A stretch of 64,000 nucleotides of DNA, taken from contig NZ_AP025730.1 in NCBI RefSeq assembly GCF_023734135.1, forward strand, positions 3,410,001-3,474,000. The letters are read 5' to 3'. The notes beneath the pieces are model-generated. The model worked only from the letters and a program-made list of their open reading frames with translations, did no database searches and was not told the origin of the DNA. This stretch comes from Sphaerotilus microaerophilus (GTDB taxonomy: Bacteria > Pseudomonadota > Gammaproteobacteria > Burkholderiales > Burkholderiaceae_C). Position 1 is the stretch's first letter, and the number at the start of each line of letters is the position of its first letter. Positions 7,986 to 16,028 of the stretch are shown here, piece by piece. Both the position numbers and the translations under genes were made by a program.

Positions 7986-10025
7986 ATGCCCCTGAACATG
8001 CACGCCACCCGGCCCCCCTTGCTCGCCCGGCCCGGCCCGGGCCACCCGGCCTGGCCACGGCTGCTGCTTGCCGCCACGCTGGGTTGGTGCGCGGCAGCGG
8101 CGACGGCCAACGTCAACCCGGCGGCCGACGGCAGCAGCGCCGACGCCGAGCTGTCCGACCTGCTCAGCACCCCTGTCTACGCCGCCTCCAAGTACACCCA
8201 GAGCGCCGCCGAGGCGCCTGCGTCCGTCACCGTGCTGACCCAGGGCGACATCCGCGCCTTCGGCTGGCGCACGCTGGGCGACGTGCTGGGCGGCGTGCGC
8301 AGCGTCTTCCTGCGCTACGACCGCAGCTACACCTACGCCGGCGTGCGTGGCCTGAGCCGCCCGGGCGACTACAGCTCGCGCCTGCTGCTGCTCATCGACG
8401 GCCAGCGCGCCAACGAGAACATCTACGACTCGGTGATGGTCGGGCGCGAATTCCCGCTCGACGTCGCCCTGATCGAGCGGATCGAGTTCATCCCGGGCGC
8501 CCTGTCGGCGCTGTACGGCTCCAACGCGGTGTTCGGCGTGATCAACGTGGTCACGCGCAGCAGCGCCAGCCTGCGCGGGCAACAAGCCAGCGTCAGCGTC
8601 GACAGCCAGGGTGGGCGCAAGCTGCAGGCCAGCCTGGGCCAGGAACTCGAACAGGGGGCGCTGCTGCTGTCCGTCACCGCCGAAAACCGCCGTGGGCGCG
8701 ACCTCTACCTCAGCGAGTACGACAGCGCCGAAACCAACCACGGCATCGCCCAGGGCCTGGACGGCGAGCGCGACCGCAAGCTCTACGCCCGCTGGACCGC
8801 GGGCAACTGGTCGCTCACCGCGCTGACCTCCGAGCGCCGCAAGCAGGTCCCCAACGCCGCCTACGAGATGGTCTTCAACGACCCGGCCGCCGTGTCGATC
8901 GACCAGCTCAGCCTGCTGGGCCTGAACTGGCAGGGGCTGGACGCCCAGGGCGAGGGCTGGTCACTGCAGGCCGGCGCGGGTGAGTACCGCTACGACGACC
9001 GGGGCCGCTACCAGGCCGACGGCGCCCTGGCCGCCTACCGCAACCGCGGCCGCTGGTGGCAGCTGGAACTGCGCCGCAGTCTGCGCCTGGGCGGCTCACA
9101 GCGACTGGTCGCCGGGCTGGACCTGCAGCGCAACCTGCGCCAGGAGGCGGGCATGACGCAGCTGGAGCCCGCCCCGGCCGTGGACAGCCAGGTCAGCACC
9201 CAGGGCACGCGCGCCGGCCTGTTCGTCAACGACGAGGTCAAGCTGGCCGAGCACCTGCGGCTGGGCCTGGGCCTGCGCCTGGACCGGGGAACCGATGGCG
9301 ACGTGCACAGCTCGCCGCGCGCCAGCCTGATCTGGCAGCCAGCCGCCACCCTGGTCACCAAGCTCCTGGCCGGCAGCGCCTACCGGGAACCCAACGTCTA
9401 CGAGCGCCTGCCCGCCAACGGCGTCGATGACTTCATCACTGGCCTGCGGCGCGAACAGGTGCAATCCACCGAGTTGGCGGCCGATTGGCAGGCACAGGCC
9501 GGCCTGCGCCTGTCGGCTGCACTGTTCCACAACCACATCCACGACCTGATCGAGCAGGTGGCCGACGCCGACAGCGGCGAACTCGTCTACCGCAACGTCG
9601 GCCACGCCATCGCCCGCGGCCTGGAGACCGAAGCCGAGTGGATCGGTGATGCCGGCTGGCGCCTGCGCGCGAGCTGGGTGCGCCAGAGCGTGCAGGTCAA
9701 CGGCAGCGCCAACGTGAGCAACGCCCCGCGCTCGCTGACCAAGCTGCACGCCACCACGCCGCTGCCCGGCTGGCCCGTGAAGCTGGGGCTGCAACTGCAG
9801 CGCGTGGGCCAGCGCCTGACGCTGGGGGGCCAGCCGCTGAACGGCGTCTGGCTCGCCAACGCCACCGCGCAGCTCGAACCGCCCGGCCAGCCCTGGTCCC
9901 TGTCGCTCAGCGTCTACAACCTGGGGGACCGCCGCTACGCCGATCCGGCCGGTCCGGAACACCTGGGAGACCGCATCGAGCAGGATGGCCGCAGTGCCAG
10001 CCTGCGCTGGCAGCTCGGCTTCTGA
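7986..10025 (+). CDS. TonB-dependent outer-membrane receptor
   Basis: A 679-residue protein with an N-terminal signal sequence cut at about residue 39 (AAAATANVNPA). The plug domain spans about 50-190, with ASVTVLTQGDIRAFGWRTLGDVL, VRGLSRPGDYSSRLLLLIDG and IERIEFIPGALSALYGSNAV. A beta-barrel follows to the C-terminal Phe (SLRWQLGF), as expected for an outer-membrane protein. It starts 10 bases after the REC-GGDEF-EAL gene and is followed after 21 bases by a YfiR-family gene and then a membrane histidine kinase. Receptor, YfiR and kinase recur together in Proteobacteria and look like a sensory unit rather than a plain nutrient importer. The ligand cannot be read from the sequence. Confidence 0.9.
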   Translation: MPLNMHATRPPLLARPGPGHPAWPRLLLAATLGWCAAAATANVNPAADGSSADAELSDLLSTPVYAASKYTQSAAEAPASVTVLTQGDIRAFGWRTLGDVLGGVRSVFLRYDRSYTYAGVRGLSRPGDYSSRLLLLIDGQRANENIYDSVMVGREFPLDVALIERIEFIPGALSALYGSNAVFGVINVVTRSSASLRGQQASVSVDSQGGRKLQASLGQELEQGALLLSVTAENRRGRDLYLSEYDSAETNHGIAQGLDGERDRKLYARWTAGNWSLTALTSERRKQVPNAAYEMVFNDPAAVSIDQLSLLGLNWQGLDAQGEGWSLQAGAGEYRYDDRGRYQADGALAAYRNRGRWWQLELRRSLRLGGSQRLVAGLDLQRNLRQEAGMTQLEPAPAVDSQVSTQGTRAGLFVNDEVKLAEHLRLGLGLRLDRGTDGDVHSSPRASLIWQPAATLVTKLLAGSAYREPNVYERLPANGVDDFITGLRREQVQSTELAADWQAQAGLRLSAALFHNHIHDLIEQVADADSGELVYRNVGHAIARGLETEAEWIGDAGWRLRASWVRQSVQVNGSANVSNAPRSLTKLHATTPLPGWPVKLGLQLQRVGQRLTLGGQPLNGVWLANATAQLEPPGQPWSLSLSVYNLGDRRYADPAGPEHLGDRIEQDGRSASLRWQLGF

Positions 10026-10046
10026 CGGCTGGCAGCCACGCGCCCC

Positions 10047-10601
10047 ATGTCGTCCGGCCTGCGTCACCCCCACCCTTGCGCGCCTCGCCGCGGCCTGGCG
10101 CTGCTGCTGGCGGCGCTCGCTGCGCTGTGCCTGGCCCAGTCGGCCAGCGCCCAGGCAGGCAGCGAGGCCGCGCTGAAGCTGCGGCTGGTGCTGGCGCTCA
10201 GCCGCTTCGTGCAATGGCCCGCCCCCTTCGCGGCAGACCAGCCCCTGGCGCTGTGCGTGGCCACGCGCCGCGGCGAGGTGGACCCGGTCTTTGCCGCGGC
10301 CGATGGCCAGAGCGTCGGCGCCCGCCGCGTGCGCCTGCTGAAGGCCGGCGGCAGCGAGGCCTGCGACCTGCTGTACCTGCCCAGCGGCGCCGACCAGGCC
10401 GCCGCGCTGTTGCGCGCCCAGGCCCAGCGGCCGGTGCTGACCGTCAGCGATGCCGACGGCTTCCTCACCCGCGGCGGCATGGTCGAGCTGGTGCTGGTCA
10501 ACGATGCGCTGCGCTTCGATGTCAACCAGACCGCCCTGCGATCCGCCCGCCTGGGCCTGTCCAGCCAGGCGCTGCGGCTGGCCCGGCACGTGCAGGACTG
10601 A
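10047..10601 (+). CDS. YfiR-family (DUF4154) periplasmic protein
   Basis: A 184-residue protein with a signal peptide (LALLLAALAALCLAQSASA, cut near residue 36). It then has the DUF4154/YfiR pattern: a conserved LSRFVQWP motif near the start of the mature protein, LALCVATRRGE, and the closing GGMVELVLVNDALRFDVN segment. YfiR in Pseudomonas is a periplasmic repressor of the membrane diguanylate cyclase YfiN. Here the partner is more likely the hybrid kinase encoded 79 bases downstream. Two cysteines (in LALCVA and EACDLLYL) could form the redox-sensitive disulfide known for YfiR. Position between receptor and kinase suggests that it links outer-membrane events to the inner-membrane sensor. Confidence 0.85.
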   Translation: MSSGLRHPHPCAPRRGLALLLAALAALCLAQSASAQAGSEAALKLRLVLALSRFVQWPAPFAADQPLALCVATRRGEVDPVFAAADGQSVGARRVRLLKAGGSEACDLLYLPSGADQAAALLRAQAQRPVLTVSDADGFLTRGGMVELVLVNDALRFDVNQTALRSARLGLSSQALRLARHVQD

Positions 10602-10680
10602 CCCCGCAGCGCAGTCCCCGATCACGCAGTCCCTGATCACGCAGTCCCGAACCGCAGTGCCACCGAGCTCCGCCGCCGAC

Positions 10681-13600
10681 ATGATCTCCGCCCTGCCCGC
10701 GTGCCCGCCCGCCCCGACGGAGGCCACCGCGCCACAGCCGCTGGGCCGCCGCGCCAGGCGCTGGAGCAACCGCCCGCTCAGCCTGCGCCTGAGTGCACTG
10801 CTCGCCCTGGCCGCCAGCCTGTGCGCGCTGCTGGCCACCTCGGCCACGCTGGCGATCGGCTGGTGGTCCGCCGAGCGGCACGCCCGTGACGAAGCCGCCA
10901 CCCTGGCGCGCTCGATCGCCTTTGCCTTGCACGCCCCGGTGACCTTCATGGAGGAGGCCGGGGTGCGCGACGCGATGGAGGTGCTGCGCACCGAGCACAG
11001 CGTCCAGGGCGCCTGGGTCTACGACTCCGCCGGGGTGCTGCTGTACGCCACAGGCGCCCATGAGCCAGCACTGCCCGGGGCCACGGTGGGCGGCATCACC
11101 CGGGGTTTCCTGCAGGTGAGCGAGCCGGTCGTCGGCGCCCGCAGCGCCGACCGCGGCAACGAGGTGCAGGGCCACCTCGTGATGCAGCTGTCGATGGCTC
11201 ACTGGCGCGCCGACCTGCGCCAGCAGGCCCTGGCGGCGACCGGCGTGGCGCTGCTCGCGCTGGCGCTCAGCCTGCTGGCCTCGCGGCGCTTCGCCCTCAG
11301 GCTGAGCCGGCCCGTGCACCAGCTGGCCGAGGCTGCCGGCGCCATTGCCCGGGATGGCCACTTCGAGCGGCACGTCGACCCCCATCTGGCGGAGGCGGGC
11401 GGCGACGAAATCGGCCGCGCGGTGCGGGCCTTCAACCACATGATCGACGAGATCCAGCGTCGGGACGCCGCGCTGGGCAGCCTCAACGCCAGCCTGGCGC
11501 AGGAAGCCGCCGATGCCCGCGCCGCCCGCCAGGACGCCGAGGCCGCCTCCCAGGCCAAGACCCGCTTCCTCGCCAACATGAGTCATGAGCTGCGCAGCCC
11601 GCTCAACGGCGTCATTGGCGCAGCCCAGCTGCTGCAGATGCAGGGCGTCGATGCCCAGCGCCGCGAGGAGCTGGTGGAGATCATCCGGGCCAGCGGCACC
11701 AACCTGCTGGGGCTGATCGAGAGCGTGCTCGACCTCTCGCGCATCGAGGCCGGTGCGCTGCAGGTGCAGGCCGACGACTTCAACCTCCTGGAAGAGGTTG
11801 ACGCGGCGGTGCTGTCCGTCGCCGCCACGGCCACCGCCAAGGGCCTGCGGCTGGCCTGCATCGTCGAGCCCGGGCTCGACGCCTGGCGCCACGGCGACGG
11901 CATGCGGGTGCGACAGCTGCTGCTCAACCTGCTCGGCAACGCGGTGAAATTCACCAGCGACGGCGAAGTCTGCCTGCGCGTGCAACCCGGCCGATCGCCC
12001 AACGAACGGCCCGACGAGATCCAGTTCGAGGTCGTCGACACCGGCGTGGGCATCCCGCCCGAGGCGCTGCCGCACATCTTCGAGCCCTTCCAGCAGGCCG
12101 ATGCCTCCACCACCCGCCGCTTCGGCGGCAGCGGCCTGGGGCTGACGATCTGCCGCGAGCTGGCGCAGCACATGGGCGGGCGCATCGAGGTGGCGTCCCG
12201 CATCGGCGCGGGCTCCTGTTTCACGCTGACGCTGCCGCTGCCGTGCAGCCGCCAGACCCCTCCGGCGCCGCGGCCCCTGGGGCTGCGCGTGGCCTGGTGC
12301 GAGCCCCACCCCACCGAAGCGCGTGCCATGGAGGCCCTGCTGCTGCGCATGGGCTGCGAGGCCATCCGCTGCGACAGCCCCACTGCGCTGCGCGAGGTCA
12401 TGGCCACGCCCGACCGCCACGGGGGCCTGCCCTGGCTGGTGGTGGCCGTCGACGAGGCGCGCGGCCGCGCCCTGCTGGAGGCCTGCGCCAGCTGGCTCGA
12501 CCCGGCCCGGGTGATCGCCGTGGGGGCCGCGCCGGCACCGGCTGCCGGCCAGCCCGCCCACCCCGCCGTCCTGCATGGCCTGGAGCGCAAGCTGACCCGG
12601 CCACTGCTGCGCACGGCCCTGGTCAGCCGGCTCGGCTCTGCCTTTGGCGGGCCATCCGCCCTCCGGGGCCGGCCCGGCACAACCCGCCGCGCCACCCCAG
12701 CGACGGCCACCACGGAGTCCGTGGCCCTGCCCATGACCGGCCGCGTGCTGCTGGTCGAGGACGACCCGATCAACCAGTCCGTGATCCGGTCGATGATCGA
12801 ACACGTCGGCTGGCGCTGCGACATCGCCGGCGATGGCCACCAGGCCCTGGCCTGGCTGCGCGAGCAGCCCTGCGACCTGGTGCTGATGGACTGGCAGATG
12901 CCCGAGCTGGACGGCCTCGAAGCCACGCGGCGCCTGCGCGCTGGCGCCGCCGGCCCCCAGGCACAGGACCTGCCCGTGATCGGCCTGACTGCCAATGCCT
13001 TCGCCGAAGACCGCGCCGCCTGCCTGGCTGCGGGCATGAACGATTTCCTCACCAAGCCGGTGCTGGCCAACCACCTGGTCGCCGTCGTGCAACGCTGGAT
13101 CCGCCAGTGCACCCCGGGCGCCCCCATCGCACCGGCGCCATGGCCGCCACAGCCTGCTGCGCGCACCGCCCCTCCCCGGGGTGCCACGCCCAGCCACCCC
13201 GCCGCCGCCGTGGTGGCCGCGGCCACCTGGTCGACCGTCGCCACGCCCGACACCACGGCGGCCCCTCACAGGGAGACGCCCACGGCGCAACACCAGGCCC
13301 AGGACCACGACGCCCCGCAGGAGCCAAACCCGGCCAGGCCGGACTATGACCCCTGCGTGCTCCAGGCCCTGCCGATGGTGGCCGATGGTTCGGACCCCGG
13401 CTTTGCCACCGAGCTGCTGCAGCAATTCGACCGGCGCTGCGGCGAGCTCATCGATGCCGTGCAGCGCAGCCTCGACACGGACGACGGCGCCACGCTGCTG
13501 CGCAGCGTGCACACCCTCAAGTCCAGCGCCGCCCAGGTGGGTGCGCTGGCGCTGGCGGCCGAGGCGGCGCGCCAGGAAGCCCTGCTGCGCCAGGGCACCC

Positions 13601-13692
13601 GGCCTGCGCCCGACGATGCACAGCGGCTGAGCCAGCGGGCCGCCGCCTTCCGGCAGAGCGCCGGGCTGGCCGAGGCGGCCCCCGCAGGCTGA
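10681..13692 (+). CDS. hybrid sensor histidine kinase with receiver and HPt domains
   Basis: About 1,003 residues from the ATG at 10681, where the membrane domain begins; the frame is open upstream across the end of the YfiR gene, but those residues look non-native. Order: transmembrane helix about 35-62, periplasmic CHASE8-like sensor about 63-180, second helix about 182-205, HAMP, HisKA with His302 (FLANMSHELRSPLNGVIG), HATPase_c (GNAVKF, DTGVGIPP, GGSGLGLTICRELA). A degenerate receiver-like segment (about 535-640) lacks a clear phospho-acceptor. A full receiver with Asp737 (DLVLMDWQMPELDG) follows, then a Pro/Ala-rich linker and an HPt domain with His944 (SVHTLKSSAAQVG). This is a complete phosphorelay in one chain (ArcB/BarA type). 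Its sensor probably reads the state of the YfiR-like protein. Confidence 0.92.
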   Translation: MISALPACPPAPTEATAPQPLGRRARRWSNRPLSLRLSALLALAASLCALLATSATLAIGWWSAERHARDEAATLARSIAFALHAPVTFMEEAGVRDAMEVLRTEHSVQGAWVYDSAGVLLYATGAHEPALPGATVGGITRGFLQVSEPVVGARSADRGNEVQGHLVMQLSMAHWRADLRQQALAATGVALLALALSLLASRRFALRLSRPVHQLAEAAGAIARDGHFERHVDPHLAEAGGDEIGRAVRAFNHMIDEIQRRDAALGSLNASLAQEAADARAARQDAEAASQAKTRFLANMSHELRSPLNGVIGAAQLLQMQGVDAQRREELVEIIRASGTNLLGLIESVLDLSRIEAGALQVQADDFNLLEEVDAAVLSVAATATAKGLRLACIVEPGLDAWRHGDGMRVRQLLLNLLGNAVKFTSDGEVCLRVQPGRSPNERPDEIQFEVVDTGVGIPPEALPHIFEPFQQADASTTRRFGGSGLGLTICRELAQHMGGRIEVASRIGAGSCFTLTLPLPCSRQTPPAPRPLGLRVAWCEPHPTEARAMEALLLRMGCEAIRCDSPTALREVMATPDRHGGLPWLVVAVDEARGRALLEACASWLDPARVIAVGAAPAPAAGQPAHPAVLHGLERKLTRPLLRTALVSRLGSAFGGPSALRGRPGTTRRATPATATTESVALPMTGRVLLVEDDPINQSVIRSMIEHVGWRCDIAGDGHQALAWLREQPCDLVLMDWQMPELDGLEATRRLRAGAAGPQAQDLPVIGLTANAFAEDRAACLAAGMNDFLTKPVLANHLVAVVQRWIRQCTPGAPIAPAPWPPQPAARTAPPRGATPSHPAAAVVAAATWSTVATPDTTAAPHRETPTAQHQAQDHDAPQEPNPARPDYDPCVLQALPMVADGSDPGFATELLQQFDRRCGELIDAVQRSLDTDDGATLLRSVHTLKSSAAQVGALALAAEAARQEALLRQGTRPAPDDAQRLSQRAAAFRQSAGLAEAAPAG

Positions 13693-13785
13693 CACGGTGC
13701 AGGCCGGCTTCCTCGGCGGGCGCCGCTGGCCTAGGATGCGCAGCCTTGTCACGCTGCACAGCGCCATCCGTCGCGCCGAGCCCCC

Positions 13786-14382
13786 ATGGATCACAGCTTC
13801 CTGTCCGCCTTCGTCCTGCTGCTGCTGGTGCTCGACCCCTTCGGCAGCCTGCCCATCTTCATCTCGGTGCTGGGCGGCGTGGACCCGTCGCGCCGCACGC
13901 GCGTGGCACTGCGCGAGGTGGCCATCGCCTTCGCGGTGCTGATGGTGTTCATGGTCGCGGGCCAGGGCTTCCTGCAGGTGATGCGCCTGAGCGAACGCTC
14001 CCTGGAGGTGGCTGGCGGGGTGATCCTGCTGATCATCGCGATGAAGATGATCTTCATCGGCGGCGACGGTCTCTACCCCACCGACGGCGACCGCGAGCCC
14101 TTCATCTTCCCGCTCGCCGTGCCGCTGCTGGCCGGCCCCTCGGCGATGGCCACCGTGCTGCTGCTGGCCTCGCGCCAGCCGGGCCGCCTGCTGGAATGGG
14201 TGGGCGCCGTGAGCGCGGCGATGGCGGTGTGCGGCGTGGTGCTGCTGATGGCCGACCGGCTGCGCCGCTGGCTCGGCGCATCGGTGGTCTCGGCCATCGA
14301 GAAGCTCATGGGCCTGGTGCTCACCGCGGTGGCCACCGAGATGATCCTGGCCGGGCTGAAGCGCTACTTCTTCGGCGGCTGA
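13786..14382 (+). CDS. MarC/YhgN-family integral membrane protein
   Basis: A 198-residue, very hydrophobic protein with about six transmembrane helices and the MarC-family features: LVLDPFGSLPIF near the N-terminus, then LRVSERSLEVAGG-like (here MRLSERSLEVAGGVIL) and FPLAVPLLAGPSAMATVLLL. Length and motifs match E. coli YhgN (197 residues). The family was once linked to antibiotic resistance through the name MarC, but that role is not supported and the transported substrate is unknown. It lies between the hybrid kinase and fabI with its own gap on both sides, so there is no clear operon partner. Confidence 0.88.
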   Translation: MDHSFLSAFVLLLLVLDPFGSLPIFISVLGGVDPSRRTRVALREVAIAFAVLMVFMVAGQGFLQVMRLSERSLEVAGGVILLIIAMKMIFIGGDGLYPTDGDREPFIFPLAVPLLAGPSAMATVLLLASRQPGRLLEWVGAVSAAMAVCGVVLLMADRLRRWLGASVVSAIEKLMGLVLTAVATEMILAGLKRYFFGG

Positions 14383-14492
14383 GGACAGCGCGCCACCCAT
14401 TCGGAACGCGCACCTGAGGGCCGCCCGGCGCTGCAGCAGCGCCCCGTGCCAAAATCCCGGCTTTGCTGACCCGTTCCCCGCACGGAGACCTC

Positions 14493-15263
14493 ATGGGATT
14501 TCTCGCTGGCAAGCGCCTGTTGATCACGGGCCTCCTCAACAACCGCTCCATCGCCTATGGCATCGCCAAGGCCTGCCACCGTGAAGGCGCCGAACTGGCA
14601 TTCAGCTACGTCGGCGAGCGCTTCAAGGACCGCATCACCGAGTTCGCCGCCGAATTCGGCTCCACGCTGATCTTCGACTGCGACGTGGGCGACGACGCGC
14701 AGATCACCGCCCTGTTCGACAAGCTGGGCGAGAGCTGGCCCGAGTTCGACGGCTTCGTGCACGCCATCGCCTTCGCGCCGCGCGAGGCGATCGGCGGCGA
14801 GTTTCTCGACGGGCTGTCGCGCGAGGGCTTCCGCATCGCGCACGACATCTCGGCCTACAGCTTCCCGGCCATGGCCAAGGCGGCCCTGCCGCGCCTGCGC
14901 GCCGGGGCCTCGCTGCTGACCATGAGCTACCTGGGCGCCGTGCAGTACGTGCCGAACTACAACACCATGGGCCTGGCCAAGGCCTCTCTGGAAGCCAGCG
15001 TGCGCTACCTGGCCAAGAACCTGGGCCCCAAGCAGATCCGCGTCAACGGCGTTTCCGCCGGCCCGATCAAGACGCTGGCCGCCTCGGGCATCAAGGACTT
15101 CGGCCGCCTGATCGGACACTTCTCGGAGGTCACCCCGATCGGCCGCCCGGTGACGATCGACGAGGTCGGCAATGTGGCCGCCTTCCTGCTGTCGGATCTG
15201 GCCTCGGGCGTGAGCGCCGAGATCACCTACGTCGACGGCGGCTTCAACCAGATGGCTGGCTGA
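14493..15263 (+). CDS. fabI: enoyl-[acyl-carrier-protein] reductase (NADH)
   Basis: A 256-residue short-chain dehydrogenase-like enzyme that carries out the last reduction of each fatty-acid elongation cycle. It has the FabI-type nucleotide-binding start (GKRLLITGLLNNRSIAYGIA), HAIAFAPRE and the catalytic Tyr156 and Lys163 in YNTMGLAK, exactly the E. coli FabI spacing. The C-terminal ITYVDGGFN segment closes the cofactor site. The ATG at 14493 follows CGGAGA and begins the family's normal N-terminus (MGFLAGKR). It is the expected target of triclosan-type inhibitors. The downstream two-component genes begin 29 bases after the stop but are functionally unrelated. Confidence 0.96.
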   Translation: MGFLAGKRLLITGLLNNRSIAYGIAKACHREGAELAFSYVGERFKDRITEFAAEFGSTLIFDCDVGDDAQITALFDKLGESWPEFDGFVHAIAFAPREAIGGEFLDGLSREGFRIAHDISAYSFPAMAKAALPRLRAGASLLTMSYLGAVQYVPNYNTMGLAKASLEASVRYLAKNLGPKQIRVNGVSAGPIKTLAASGIKDFGRLIGHFSEVTPIGRPVTIDEVGNVAAFLLSDLASGVSAEITYVDGGFNQMAG

Positions 15264-15292
15264 GCCAGGCCACGGCCACCACTGCCACCACC

Positions 15293-15985
15293 ATGCGCGC
15301 CCTGCTGGCCGAGGACGATGCCATCCTGGCCGATGCGCTGGCAGCCAACCTGCAGGCCGCCGGCTTCCACGCTGAGGTGGCGCCCAACGGCGCGGTGGCC
15401 GAATACCTGCTGACCAAGCAGGACTGGGACGTGGGCATCATCGACCTCGGCCTGCCGATGGTCGATGGGCTCACCGTGCTCAAGCGCGTGCGGGCTGCCA
15501 AACCCTGGATGCCGCTGCTCATCCTCACCGCGCTGGACGGGCTGGAGGACCGCGTTGCCGGCCTGAACGCCGGGGCCGACGATTACCTGACCAAGCCCGT
15601 CGACTTTCCCGAGTTGGAGGCGCGCATCCGCGCCGTGCTGCGCCGCAGCTCGCAGCCGCCGCAGGGCACGGGTGGAGGAGCCCAGGCACCGATGGCGTTC
15701 GGGCAGCTGCACTTCGACCGCGACGCCCACCGCCTGACGGTGGCCGGCCAGCCGGTGGACCTCTCGCCGCGCGAGTGGCTGCTGCTGGAGCTGCTGCTCA
15801 GCCACCCGGGCAAGGTGGTCGGCAAGGAGCAGATCGCGCAGGCTTGGTCCACCGATGTGTCCGACAGCGGCGGCCCCAGCTCCCTGGAGGTCTACGTGCA
15901 CCGGCTGCGCCGCAAGCTCGAAGGCGCTGGCGTGGGCATCCGCACTGTGCGCGGCCTGGGCTACCTGCTGGAACGCCAGCCCTGA
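15293..15985 (+). CDS. OmpR/PhoB-family response regulator
   Basis: A 230-residue two-domain regulator. The receiver domain (1-115) has the acidic pair (LLAEDDA), phospho-acceptor Asp51 (GIIDLGLPMVDG), Thr of ILTALDG and Lys of YLTKPVD. The winged-helix DNA-binding domain (about 135-230) has LSPREWLLLELLLSHPGKVVGKEQI and the recognition part VYVHRLRRKLEGAGVGIRTVRGLGYLL. A sensor kinase follows 43 bases later on the same strand, so the two form an operon and a cognate pair. The sugar transporter genes directly downstream are the obvious regulon candidate. Confidence 0.93.
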   Translation: MRALLAEDDAILADALAANLQAAGFHAEVAPNGAVAEYLLTKQDWDVGIIDLGLPMVDGLTVLKRVRAAKPWMPLLILTALDGLEDRVAGLNAGADDYLTKPVDFPELEARIRAVLRRSSQPPQGTGGGAQAPMAFGQLHFDRDAHRLTVAGQPVDLSPREWLLLELLLSHPGKVVGKEQIAQAWSTDVSDSGGPSSLEVYVHRLRRKLEGAGVGIRTVRGLGYLLERQP

Positions 15986-16028
15986 AGACGCGCTGACGGC
16001 CCGCACGCCCGACACGCCCCACCCCACC

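Noticed and set aside
10522..14400. A ~1,290-codon antisense frame opposite the YfiR, kinase and MarC genes
   Set aside because: It covers three well-supported plus-strand genes and has no protein motif; long antisense frames are common at this GC content.
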